A model generated the notes under the pieces. It ran no database searches and was not told the DNA's origin. It saw nothing but the letters and a program-made list of their open reading frames with translations. DNA of 64,000 bases from Bacteroidota bacterium. GTDB lineage: Bacteria; Bacteroidota; Bacteroidia; Chitinophagales; Saprospiraceae. Positions 36,678 to 45,815 of this stretch are shown in pieces (the first letter of the stretch is position 1; each line of letters starts with the position of its first letter). A program made the position numbers and the translations under genes. The stretch covers positions 1-64,000 of the forward strand of contig PZPC01000017.1 in assembly GCA_003045895.1 (NCBI GenBank), given 5' to 3'.

Positions 36678-39581
36678 TCAGGAATTTAAAAAATCACTGG
36701 GATTTTTCCTGAATTCCTTTTGAAACATCCTCGAAAAATAACTGGGATCGGTAAAGCCGACCTGATAGGCCACTTCAGAAACGGTGAGTTTGCCCTTTTG
36801 CAGCAGCAACAGTCCCTGCTGCAGGCGATAAGCGCTCATAAACTGGGAAGGCGTTTTGCCGGTCAGGGCTTTCAGTTTACGGTACAGTTGCATCTGGCTC
36901 AGGTGAGCGGCAGCAGCGAGTTGGGAAACGCCGAACCCGACATCACTGAAGTGGTTTTGGAGGTGTTCGTGCAGCCTGTGGAAGAAGACCTCTTCAATGG
37001 AAGGGGGCGCCGATGGGGCCGCGGTGGGGTCTGAAGCAGCGGCTGCGTTCGCGTAACGCAGCTGCAATTGTTGGCGGATTTGCACCAGCTTTTCCAACCT
37101 TATCGTCAGCTCTGCTTTGTCAAAAGGTTTGGTGAGATAAGCGTCTGCCCCGTATGTTAGTCCCTGCACTTTGTCTGCCTGGGTAGATTTTGCCGTCAGG
37201 AGCACAATGGGAATATGGCTGGTCCGCTCATCTTGCTTCAAGGTCTCGCATACCTGGTAGCCGTCCATTTCTGGCATCATTACATCGCTGATGATGATGT
37301 CGGGAATAATTTCCAGTGCTTTCTCTATGCCGACCAGGCCGTTTTTGGCCGTGTGAAAAAGGTATTGGCCGCTTAATACGGTCTTGATGTAGGTGATGAT
37401 GTCGGGATTGTCTTCGATGATGAGCAGCTCGGGAAGCCCGGGCACAGCTGCTTTTTCAATGGGATCGTCTTCAATATCCTCGGGGGCTAAAGGCAAGGTT
37501 GCGGGCCGGGCAACGGTAGCCGTGGCCAGCGCCTGGGCAGTAACGGGCAAATAGACCACGAACTCGGTGCCAACGCCCAGTTCGCTTTGTACTTCGATGT
37601 GGCCGTTCATCAGCTCGACCAGCTCTTTGGTCCAGGCCAGGCCGATGCCGGTACCTTCCGTTTGTCGGTTATCGGGGTGCTTGACCTGATAAAATCGATC
37701 AAAGATGTGTTGGATATCCTGCGCGGGAATACCTTGCCCGGTATCCTTGACTTTTAGCTTGAGAACAGGCTGCCCATCCTGTTCGATTTTGCTGGCGTGG
37801 AAAATAATTTTTCCCGCGGCGGGCGTGAACTTCAACGCATTGGAGAGGAGGTTATAAACGATTTGCTGGATTTTTTCCTCATCGTAATCCATCCTCACCA
37901 CATCCGCTTCGGAATGAAAAACGAGGCGGATACTTTTTTGGGCCGCGTTCGAGTAAAAAGATTCGGTCAGGTATTGCAAATAAACGATAATGTCCTGGTG
38001 TACCTTATTCAGGACCAAACTACCCGACTCCAGTTTGGAGAGGTCCAGCAGTTGATTGATGAGCCGCAACAGGTTGGCGCCATTGCGCTGAATCAGTTGC
38101 TGTTCCTGCGGATGGTCTTTGATGTTTTCGCTCATCCCTAAAATCACCGTCAGGGGCGTTCGGAACTCGTGGGTGATATTGGTATAAAAACGCGCTTGAA
38201 ACTCGTTGCGTTCCTGCAGTCGATCTGCTTCCAACTGCTTCTTTTCCTGAATGAGTTGGCTTTCCTTGAGGGCGAAATCGGCTTGTTCGCGGGCTTTTAC
38301 CTGCTGCCGTTGGCGATAAGCCAAACCCAGCGAGAAGATCAACATTTCAATGACGACGCTGGCTTTTAAATAATAAATAGTGAACGTGAGCGGTAGTACC
38401 CTCAAGAGCAACGTCACCAGGCATCCTAAGCTGATGATGGCCACCCCCACCACCACAAAATAGCCTTTGACATCTCTGGTTCGGTAAAGCGGGTAGATCA
38501 ATAGAGAACAAGACAGGACTACCAGTCCGATATAAAACACGATGACCCCATCTTCCAACACATAGCTAAAATTAGAGGTGCAGGCTACAGCCACGTAGAG
38601 CGCCATCAAAGGGTACCCAAGATAAATAATGAGTTTAAAAAAGCGATCCCATTTTGGGAGCAGTTGTTCCAGGTCCAGGAAGCTGCGGATAAAAGCGAGG
38701 TAACCCATTAAGCCCAGGTAAATCGACAGCTTAAAAAAGCTGTAATAAGCCGGATGATGGGGAAACAGGAGCGGGCCGAACCAATCGGCCAGGTCGTCGG
38801 AGGAATAGCAGGCATACACCATCATCATTAAGATGTACCCCGAATAAAAGATAAAGCTGCGGTCACGGCCAAAAAAGTAACCGATCAGGTTATAGAAAAA
38901 CATCATCAACAAGAAGCCAATAAAAATAGCGTTGCCTACCTTGGCGTTCAGCAGTTTATCGTAGAAGACCGTCAGCGGTTGCAGATAGACATGAAAAGAA
39001 GGCACGATCGCCTTGCGCTCGCTGATGCCCCGGAAGTAAACCGTTACCACCTCTCCCGGCGGCAGCAATACTTTGACGAGGTTCCCCCGGGCGGTTGGCC
39101 TGAATTTTTCAAGCTGATCGGGAGTAAAGGTGCCACTGGGGGTCGACTCCCACTGGCCGTCTTTTCCGGTTGTAAAAACAGCCAGACTGGTCCAGGTACT
39201 CGAAAAAGAAAGTACCCACTCCTGGTTTTTTTCGGCCTCGGGCAAGCTGTTTTTTACCTGAATTTTCCCCCAGTAGTACTGGTAATTGTGAATAGCTGAA
39301 GGGTAGTCCGAAAAGCGTTGAAACTTGTTTTGCAACGCGGGTTGCAACACCTCCTCCAAGGTATACCCCGCAGCAGCATCCGCTAAAATCTGGACAAAGG
39401 TCTGCAGGGTATAATTGGTCCGGTCTGCTGCCAGCACACCAACCGGAGGTGTAGCGCCGGGTGGCGAAAGGGGATAGGACGGGCTCTGGCAGCTTGAGAG
39501 CAGCAGCAAAAACAACAAACCCCAATAATAGGAAGTTGTACCCTGGTGACTTTGAGCGTTTCCGTTCTTAAAAATTTTCAT
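36678..39581 (-). CDS. Hybrid histidine kinase/response regulator with 7TMR-DISM sensor and AraC output
   Basis: Protein of 967 aa joining a whole two-component system. The N-terminal signal has a lipobox-like LSSC. A periplasmic 7TMR-DISMED2-type domain (about 55-185) precedes seven membrane segments (about 195-410) and a coiled coil (about 415-460). HisKA follows, with phospho-acceptor His in NITHEFRTPL (about 470), then HATPase_c (about 575-690; NLLSNALKF, GTGIGLAWTKEL). The receiver domain (about 697-810) has phospho-Asp in ISDVMMPEMDG and Lys in YLTKPFD. The AraC HTH (about 860-967) contains VAYQVGFTDPSYFSRMFQKEF. It differs from PUL-type HTCS proteins, which carry periplasmic propellers. 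The ligand and regulon are unknown. Candidate -7 box at 39722-39729. Confidence 0.93.
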   Translation of the reverse strand: MKIFKNGNAQSHQGTTSYYWGLLFLLLLSSCQSPSYPLSPPGATPPVGVLAADRTNYTLQTFVQILADAAAGYTLEEVLQPALQNKFQRFSDYPSAIHNYQYYWGKIQVKNSLPEAEKNQEWVLSFSSTWTSLAVFTTGKDGQWESTPSGTFTPDQLEKFRPTARGNLVKVLLPPGEVVTVYFRGISERKAIVPSFHVYLQPLTVFYDKLLNAKVGNAIFIGFLLMMFFYNLIGYFFGRDRSFIFYSGYILMMMVYACYSSDDLADWFGPLLFPHHPAYYSFFKLSIYLGLMGYLAFIRSFLDLEQLLPKWDRFFKLIIYLGYPLMALYVAVACTSNFSYVLEDGVIVFYIGLVVLSCSLLIYPLYRTRDVKGYFVVVGVAIISLGCLVTLLLRVLPLTFTIYYLKASVVIEMLIFSLGLAYRQRQQVKAREQADFALKESQLIQEKKQLEADRLQERNEFQARFYTNITHEFRTPLTVILGMSENIKDHPQEQQLIQRNGANLLRLINQLLDLSKLESGSLVLNKVHQDIIVYLQYLTESFYSNAAQKSIRLVFHSEADVVRMDYDEEKIQQIVYNLLSNALKFTPAAGKIIFHASKIEQDGQPVLKLKVKDTGQGIPAQDIQHIFDRFYQVKHPDNRQTEGTGIGLAWTKELVELMNGHIEVQSELGVGTEFVVYLPVTAQALATATVARPATLPLAPEDIEDDPIEKAAVPGLPELLIIEDNPDIITYIKTVLSGQYLFHTAKNGLVGIEKALEIIPDIIISDVMMPEMDGYQVCETLKQDERTSHIPIVLLTAKSTQADKVQGLTYGADAYLTKPFDKAELTIRLEKLVQIRQQLQLRYANAAAASDPTAAPSAPPSIEEVFFHRLHEHLQNHFSDVGFGVSQLAAAAHLSQMQLYRKLKALTGKTPSQFMSAYRLQQGLLLLQKGKLTVSEVAYQVGFTDPSYFSRMFQKEFRKNPSDFLNS

Positions 39582-39721
39582 ACGGGTATCCGCTTGAAAG
39601 CCACCACTTCTCTCCTACCCGTTCCCGCCCCGGCGTACGCTTTACCGGCTGGCAAACTAGCTGCCAACTGGCCCTTCATTTCTCTGCACATGCCTATCTA
39701 TTTTCACCTATATCAGATAAG

Positions 39722-39729
39722 CAAAGTTA
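39722..39729 (-). promoter_or_regulatory. -7 box for the hybrid sensor kinase
   Basis: On the minus strand TAACTTTG fits TAnnTTTG, about 140 bp before the ATG at 39581. The 240-bp gap between the kinase and dabA holds nothing else clear except a nine-T tract on the minus strand just after dabA (39793-39801), which may help end the dab transcript. Confidence 0.4.
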
Positions 39730-39820
39730 TTGAAAAAACGCTTCAAGTAACCTATTATCCTATATTTGGAAACGTGTTTTGCTGTTTTTTGACAAAAAAA
39801 AACGTTTTCCTCGTGAAAGA

Positions 39821-42298
39821 TCAAAGCGCTTTCCAGGCGAGGTTCCCCACATACCGGTGCGATACCTGGCCACGTTCATCCATCGCGAGCAGGTGAATCC
39901 AGCCGTTGTCGCATAGGTTTCGGACCGACTGGTGCTTTTCCAGGATGCTATTCATCGCCTCCAGAGGAGCTTCGATGATCACATTTAGCTTGATTGGCTC
40001 GTGCTGGTAGTTTTCGCCGTCGTGTACCGATTGCAGGGGCAACCCTACCCGCAGGTCTCCCGAATAGCCTTCCAATACGCCTACTCCGGCAGTTACGTTG
40101 TGCAAGGTTTTGTTACCCGAACCGAAATTTTTATTGTCTACCGTAGAGGCGTAATACTGCAGGTTGATCCAGCTCGTAACGACCATGGGTGCGGTCATGA
40201 TCAGTTCGAGGATGGAAAAGCCCTGGTCTTTTTTCCACTCGTAGGAATGCAGGAAGGATTGGCCGCCAAAGTCAAGGTTTTTGGTTCTGGCCCGGGGTGC
40301 CACCACAAAGGCCGCACAGCCCGCCAGGCCCCATTCCGGACGCACCTGTGACCAGTCTTTGCTGCGGGCCAATATCGCCGCATCCACGTTCCCCTCGGTC
40401 GACATGCGCAACGCTCTTTCTGTGCGGGTGGCGTGTCCGGCTTTAAGCAAGGCATTTTTGAGGTCAAGAAGCGCTTCTGCGTCACTGGCAGCTACCTCCG
40501 CCTCCTTGTAAATGGTGATTTCGTCCGTGGTGGTATCATGCAGGCAGGCCAGAAAAACGGTGTGATCCGGGATAAAGATGTTTTCGTCCTTTAAGTGCCT
40601 GCGCACGGCCTGGTCGTTGAGTACCGCCGCGGCTACCTTGGCATTGGCTTCTCCGGAGTGTCCGCCGCAAGCGCCACAATCGAGCCCGGTGGCGTGCGGG
40701 TTGTTGACGGTGGTGGAGTCATGCCCTACGATTAAGACGAAACGGGCAAAGTTTTCGGTTAGCGACATGGCATGCAAGGCGTTTTTGGCCATTTGAATCC
40801 GTTGCGCCAGCGGTATCCCTACTGTTTCGTGGTTATGGGTAGCTACCTCCAGGCTGATGCTTTTGTGTTGGGCGCTCCCCCGCTTTAATCCGGCCTGATC
40901 AGGATGCGGAACCGGCCGGGTAAGGCCAAAGGAATCGGTAAACAGTTTGGGCAGGTAGAACAATCCTACGGGGCTGACAAAACTGAAACAGGAGATGGCA
41001 CCTGACTTAAAGGAATCCCACAGTTGCTGCACCTGATGATGAAGCACCCGGCCTTGGTAAGCCAGCCGCTGGGCGTCCGGATCGGGAATTTCTTCCAGGA
41101 TGGTCGGGCCCATTTTTATGAGAACCGGGCACTGGGCCTCTCCCTGAGCATGTGCCAAAGGCACAAAATGGATGGAAAAGGCAAAGAATCCGGCAAAACC
41201 GATGGTCTCTATACCCTGATCCACCAGTTCCAAATTCCTGCGAAACACTTCGGAGCGTACATCTATACAGAAGATCGCCTGAGCCTTGACCTTTGCCGGT
41301 GCTTTGGGGGGATTGGTGGTTGTGCCCTGAAATTTGGCAATAATTTCGCGCTGGGCAGCCAAATCAAATGCTTCCTGTAAGATGAGCTTTTCCGCCAACT
41401 GCTGGCTGATTTCGGTTCGCGTGCTTGCGTCAGCAAGTCCCTGCTTAGCCGCCAACCACTGCGCCCGCAATTCAGGGCCATCCAGACACTGCAGCAGGCA
41501 GGCTTCCCAGCAAATGAGCACCGCCAGAAACGCGATCAATTCTCCGTCTTTTCCACCGTACAGCTCCCTATCCCAGTCCAGACGAGCAGCAAAAGCCGAC
41601 CATCCACCTACTTTCAGCAACAAGCGGTGCAAATATATGGGCAAGACAGCTGCGGGCAGATCCAGGAGGTCGAGGGCCTTTTGTGCGGCTTCCAGCGGAT
41701 CGTTTGGCAAAGCCTTCACTGCTTTTCGAAAGCCTTTCAAACCGGTGATCTCAGCGGTTAAATCCACCTCGGCCTCCGCTTTCCAGGCCTGGAAAAGCCC
41801 CGCTTTTTGGTCGGCCGCTACCCACTTGGCTTGTCCATGGTCAAAATAGGAAGCAGCCCAGACGGAGATTCTGGACGTGACAAAGCGGTTCCAGTCTTTT
41901 TTTGTTTGCTGCGTAGCTACATCAATCAGCGTGGCTATTGCTGCGACATGCTCACCCGCATCATCGGTATTTTCCAATTTGCGGATAAAGGTCGCTACGT
42001 CTATTTCCTGAGCAGAATTTTTAGCCCCGGCAGCCTTCAGGTCCTCGCGGGTAATTTTTCCTTCCCGAATTTTATTGCGGTAGAAGGCTGTCGGCAAAGT
42101 CATCTGAATTCCGCCGACTGTGGCCAGGTTTTGCGCCGCCGTGGCAAATTTTTGGTCGGCGAGCCCCAGGTAGGGGTTCACGGCTACAAAGTTTTCCAGC
42201 GGCCATACTGGTGCAATTTTTTTGGCGGCCTGGCGCAATGTGTCTGCCAGCGCGGTGCCTTTAATGGCCTTATTAAGGGTTGAAAATTGGTCTTCCAT
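39821..42298 (-). CDS. dabA: DabA (DUF2309), putative beta-carbonic-anhydrase-like subunit of inorganic carbon uptake complex
   Basis: Protein of 825 aa, full length for DUF2309/UPF0753. In characterised DAB complexes DabA is a cytoplasmic zinc protein that captures CO2 as bicarbonate, driven by cation flux through DabB. Zinc-site motifs are present: Cys and Asp in FCIDVRSE (near residue 347), then His in VGHDSTTVNNPH and Cys in GLDCGACGGHSG (near 525-545). The N-terminal VNPYLGL segment is also typical. It is 47 bp downstream of dabB, so the pair forms a two-gene operon. Function is inferred from family and pairing. Confidence 0.92.
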   Translation of the reverse strand: MEDQFSTLNKAIKGTALADTLRQAAKKIAPVWPLENFVAVNPYLGLADQKFATAAQNLATVGGIQMTLPTAFYRNKIREGKITREDLKAAGAKNSAQEIDVATFIRKLENTDDAGEHVAAIATLIDVATQQTKKDWNRFVTSRISVWAASYFDHGQAKWVAADQKAGLFQAWKAEAEVDLTAEITGLKGFRKAVKALPNDPLEAAQKALDLLDLPAAVLPIYLHRLLLKVGGWSAFAARLDWDRELYGGKDGELIAFLAVLICWEACLLQCLDGPELRAQWLAAKQGLADASTRTEISQQLAEKLILQEAFDLAAQREIIAKFQGTTTNPPKAPAKVKAQAIFCIDVRSEVFRRNLELVDQGIETIGFAGFFAFSIHFVPLAHAQGEAQCPVLIKMGPTILEEIPDPDAQRLAYQGRVLHHQVQQLWDSFKSGAISCFSFVSPVGLFYLPKLFTDSFGLTRPVPHPDQAGLKRGSAQHKSISLEVATHNHETVGIPLAQRIQMAKNALHAMSLTENFARFVLIVGHDSTTVNNPHATGLDCGACGGHSGEANAKVAAAVLNDQAVRRHLKDENIFIPDHTVFLACLHDTTTDEITIYKEAEVAASDAEALLDLKNALLKAGHATRTERALRMSTEGNVDAAILARSKDWSQVRPEWGLAGCAAFVVAPRARTKNLDFGGQSFLHSYEWKKDQGFSILELIMTAPMVVTSWINLQYYASTVDNKNFGSGNKTLHNVTAGVGVLEGYSGDLRVGLPLQSVHDGENYQHEPIKLNVIIEAPLEAMNSILEKHQSVRNLCDNGWIHLLAMDERGQVSHRYVGNLAWKAL

Positions 42299-42345
42299 TT
42301 TCCTTTAGATCAGTTTTGAATTGATTATACCAAACCTCTTGCTCC

Positions 42346-44013
42346 TCAAGCCAGTTGCTCCTCAAGTTCTTTTACTGGCGTAGTTTCGGGTGGTATATTT
42401 TGCCATACAGCAGGCGGCACGACCTGCCTGCTTTCGGTGGTGGGAATGTATAAAGCATTCACCAGCCGGTCAAAAAGTGCATTTGCGTAGCAACCATTTC
42501 TGACGTGAATCGCCAGGGCCTGGTAGAATGGTTTGCGGGACAATTTCGGGGCAATCAGCTGCAGGAAAACGGCCAGGCCAAAAGCCAGCAAGAGGATACC
42601 CGCTGCAATGATTTTCCCCGCTCCAGGCACAGTTAATTCAGGTACTTGCGAAGACAGCAGGTAGTGGGTAGCGGATTCCAGCGAGAAGAATGCCACGGTT
42701 ACCAGGAGCGCCAGCAGGGTGGCCCGAGCCAGCAATTTCGAGTTCCATTTACTCGCGATGGCCGCAGTGAATATCCGGGACAGCCCCATGACGATTACCG
42801 CGCCAATGACCAGCAACGCAAATTCTTGCTTCGGATCAATTCCCCAGATCAGCGCGAATGCCGTGTAGAGTGCCAGCGCCATGGCCATACCCCCAACAAT
42901 TTTAACCGGGCTGACGGATTGGGGGACCGTTACCACCTTCGCTCCTCTGATCACCTCAATTACACTTCCGGAAGAAAGGAATGCATGTGCTTTGTAAAAG
43001 GAGTGTGCCACGAGGTGCAGCATGGCTGCCGGGTAAACCCCCAGTCCGCAGACCATCAAACTGAAACCCATGTGCCCCACACTTGAGTAGCCCAGGGCGG
43101 TTTTCACGGAGGTTTGCGTCAGGTAGGCTACCGAAGCAAAAAGTGCGGTGAATCCGCCAATGCTCATCAGTACAATTGGCGCTACGGTGCTGGCATCCAG
43201 CACAAAAGCCATGCGGATGATCAGAAAAGGGCCAGCATTTAATAGCCCGGCATGTAACAAGGCTGATACCGGCGTAGGTGTTTCCATGACCTCGATCAGC
43301 CAGCCGTGGGTCGGGAATTGTGCCGATTTCAGGATGGCCGCCAAAGCTAAAAACAGCGCTGAAACTTCCAGCGGCCAGGCTGGAGAACCGGAAAGGGTAC
43401 CACTTTTGATTGCGGTAAAAATGACTTCAAGATCCCCCGAACTGTACTGGTCGTACAATAAACCAATGGCGACCAATAAACAGGCATCGCCTAAGCGGGC
43501 CAACATAAACTTCTTTCTTGCGGCAAGCTGAGCCCCTGGCCGGTGACGATAAAAAAGCAACAACCGGTGCAGGGATATACTCGTTAAAATCCAGGAAACC
43601 AGCAGTAGCCCGAGGTTACCAGAGAGTACCAGCAATTGTACCGAGGCGATGGTTGCCGACAGTCTGCCCATAAATGCGCCTTGGTTGGGGTCGCCATCCA
43701 GGTAATTGATGCTGAATTTGACGACAATAAAACCCAGCAGGGCAATCATTCCCAGCATGAGCAGGCTCAGGGAATCCAGCCGTATGCTGAAGCCGAAATC
43801 CTTTATCCCGATCGTAGCGTCCGCTAAAAGGCCATCCTCAAAGACATAAAAACAACTCCAGGCCACCATTATTATGCTGATGATCGTAGAGGCTTTACTC
43901 ATGGCGATGATTTGCCGCGGCTTAAAGCCCGGCTGAAACCAGGACGCTACGGCCGTGGCCACAAAAACTGCCGGGGCTAGTAAGGTTAAAAGTATCATTA
44001 AATGGTCTGACAT
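42346..44013 (-). CDS. dabB: DabB, NuoL/MrpA-like proton-conducting membrane subunit
   Basis: Protein of 555 aa, about 14-15 transmembrane helices, belonging to the proton-conducting transporter family (NADH dehydrogenase subunit 5-like). The antiporter core is visible as KSAQFPTHGWLIEVMETPTPVSALLHAG, followed by KTALGYSSVGHMGF. It is shorter than NuoL and lacks its long lateral helix, as expected for DabB. It is encoded just before dabA, so it would supply the cation gradient coupling for bicarbonate accumulation. No Na+/H+ antiporter (mrp) genes surround it, which supports the Dab call. Confidence 0.92.
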   Translation of the reverse strand: MSDHLMILLTLLAPAVFVATAVASWFQPGFKPRQIIAMSKASTIISIIMVAWSCFYVFEDGLLADATIGIKDFGFSIRLDSLSLLMLGMIALLGFIVVKFSINYLDGDPNQGAFMGRLSATIASVQLLVLSGNLGLLLVSWILTSISLHRLLLFYRHRPGAQLAARKKFMLARLGDACLLVAIGLLYDQYSSGDLEVIFTAIKSGTLSGSPAWPLEVSALFLALAAILKSAQFPTHGWLIEVMETPTPVSALLHAGLLNAGPFLIIRMAFVLDASTVAPIVLMSIGGFTALFASVAYLTQTSVKTALGYSSVGHMGFSLMVCGLGVYPAAMLHLVAHSFYKAHAFLSSGSVIEVIRGAKVVTVPQSVSPVKIVGGMAMALALYTAFALIWGIDPKQEFALLVIGAVIVMGLSRIFTAAIASKWNSKLLARATLLALLVTVAFFSLESATHYLLSSQVPELTVPGAGKIIAAGILLLAFGLAVFLQLIAPKLSRKPFYQALAIHVRNGCYANALFDRLVNALYIPTTESRQVVPPAVWQNIPPETTPVKELEEQLA

Positions 44014-44495
44014 GAACTGCGGTCTTGTTGAGTAATTTTTTCGCGACGCAAAGCTTGGGAAAACAATTCATAAGTAAATATTTATATTTTATATAAAATA
44101 CATAATCTTTAATTATGTATCATTTTTTTACGGGTTCAAAAAGCCGGTAGGCACAACGCCCAGATGGTGGTTGCCGCTATTGAAATCCATGACGATTCGG
44201 CCAAAGCGGAAGGTGGCCTCCAGGGCCGAATACCTGCTAAAAAGGGGTAAAAACAGCGATCAAAACCGTCCATTAGCGGGAGTACAGGTGCGCATTAAAA
44301 GGCCTTTTATTTTACCAAAAACCGGTAGTTAGTCTTGCATTTACAGCTTTTATGGCAAAAAGAAACACGAATTCAACGCACTGCTTTTCAATACAATGCG
44401 AACATTTTATACTTTTTATAGGTTGACTTCAATAAATGAAACATTTTTTTTACCGCAACTATTTCCCTATATTGTAAAAAACGAAAACCATCCAT
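44014..44495. other. Divergent spacer between dabB and the amine cassette, with hairpin and an unrecognised gene scrap
   Basis: It must hold the promoters of dabBA (minus) and of the cassette (plus). An AT-rich hairpin ATACATAAT (44098-44106) / ATTATGTAT (44112-44120) is followed by T7 on the plus strand. A minus-strand frame (44128-44259, 43 codons, no start, containing EATFRFGRIVMDFNSG) looks like the C-terminal scrap of a lost protein that I cannot identify. The last 100 bp before the gabT-like ATG are very AT-rich. Confidence 0.45.
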
Positions 44496-45815
44496 ATGAT
44501 CAAAGACTTGACCAAGTCACAAGCTCTCCTTGATAGAAGAAAAAGGGTAGTAGCTGATGGCGTAGGTGTATTTAATACCATTACGGTTAAAGCGGCCAAA
44601 GGGGCCATTGTTACCGATGTTGATGGGAATGAGCTCATTGATTTTGCTGGTGGTATAGGCGTGGTAAATGCGGGTCATTGCCCCGAACCGGTGGTAGCGG
44701 CAATCCGGGAGCAAGCGGGTAAATACTTGCACACCAGCTTCAATGTGGTCACTTATGAGCCCTATATCCAATTGTGCGAAGAACTTGCCGAAATTCTCCC
44801 CCACGGGGAGCACACCAAAGTAATGTTGGTCAGCACCGGAGCAGAGGCCATTGAGAATGCTATAAAAATCGCCCGTCAGGCCACTCAAAAATCGGCCGTA
44901 CTTTGTTTCACCGACGCCTATCATGGTCGAACCATGATGGCCATGACGTTGACCAGTAAGGTCAGTTACAAGTACGATTGTGGTCCTTATGCACCAGAAG
45001 TATACCGGCTTCCTTTTCCCAATTTTTATCGGTATCACGGAGAGCGAACCATGGATGAATTTGTAAATGACGAACTGAAAAGACTTCACGAAAGCGCCTT
45101 AAACCTGGTAGATGTTAAAAGTGTGGCCGCCATTATTATTGAACCGATACAGGGTGAAGGCGGATTTAATCCCGTTCCGAAAAGGTATTTGGAAGGATTA
45201 AGGGCATTTTGTGATGAACATGGGATTATGCTGATCATGGATGAAGTGCAAAGCGGATTCTGTCGGACAGGGCATTGGGCCAGTTGGCAGCATTATGGTG
45301 TACAGCCCGATATTAGCACGTATGCAAAATCATTGGGGTCTGGACTTCCGATTGCTGCTGTTGTTGGAAAAGCGGAGATCATGGATGCCGCAGCCCCTGG
45401 CTCTATAGGAGGCACCTATATTGGCAGCCCCATTTGCTGTGTGGCGGCTTTGGCCACCATAAAACACATGAAAGACCTTGACTTAAATGAAAGAGCAGGG
45501 GTAATCGGAAATATTATTTCTACCCGCTTAACTCACCTGATGAGGGCGTGTCCTGAAATAGGAGATGTCCGGGGGATTGGCGCCATGATCGGGATAGAAT
45601 TTGTTAAGAACAACGATCCGAGCCAACCCAACCCGGAAGTTTGTAGTAAAATAATAGCGGGTTGTGCCGAAAACGGCCTGATTGTACTGAGCGCTGGTAC
45701 GTATAAGAATATACTGCGCATTCTTTCCCCACTGGTCATTACAATCGAACAATTGGACCAGGGATTATCCATTTTGGAAAACGAAATTAAAAAGGCTATC
45801 GGCCAAATAATATGA
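44496..45815 (+). CDS. gabT: Class III aminotransferase, 4-aminobutyrate aminotransferase-like
   Basis: PLP enzyme of 439 aa with the class III omega-aminotransferase signature: MDEVQSGFCRTGHWASWQHYGV, then STYAKSLGSGLP with Schiff-base Lys278, and the IIEPIQGEGG core. The closest style is GabT/PuuE, moving the terminal amine of GABA or a related omega-amino compound to 2-oxoglutarate. It is the first of seven co-directional genes, and its TGA overlaps the next ATG (ATGA), so translation is coupled. In this cassette it may act on a diamine derivative or on the GABA released from it. The family is sure; the substrate is inferred. Confidence 0.9.
   Translation: MIKDLTKSQALLDRRKRVVADGVGVFNTITVKAAKGAIVTDVDGNELIDFAGGIGVVNAGHCPEPVVAAIREQAGKYLHTSFNVVTYEPYIQLCEELAEILPHGEHTKVMLVSTGAEAIENAIKIARQATQKSAVLCFTDAYHGRTMMAMTLTSKVSYKYDCGPYAPEVYRLPFPNFYRYHGERTMDEFVNDELKRLHESALNLVDVKSVAAIIIEPIQGEGGFNPVPKRYLEGLRAFCDEHGIMLIMDEVQSGFCRTGHWASWQHYGVQPDISTYAKSLGSGLPIAAVVGKAEIMDAAAPGSIGGTYIGSPICCVAALATIKHMKDLDLNERAGVIGNIISTRLTHLMRACPEIGDVRGIGAMIGIEFVKNNDPSQPNPEVCSKIIAGCAENGLIVLSAGTYKNILRILSPLVITIEQLDQGLSILENEIKKAIGQII

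Noticed and set aside
42346-44013. NADH dehydrogenase subunit NuoL or MrpA antiporter
   Set aside because: No other nuo or mrp genes nearby. The length and the adjacent DUF2309 gene fit DabB.
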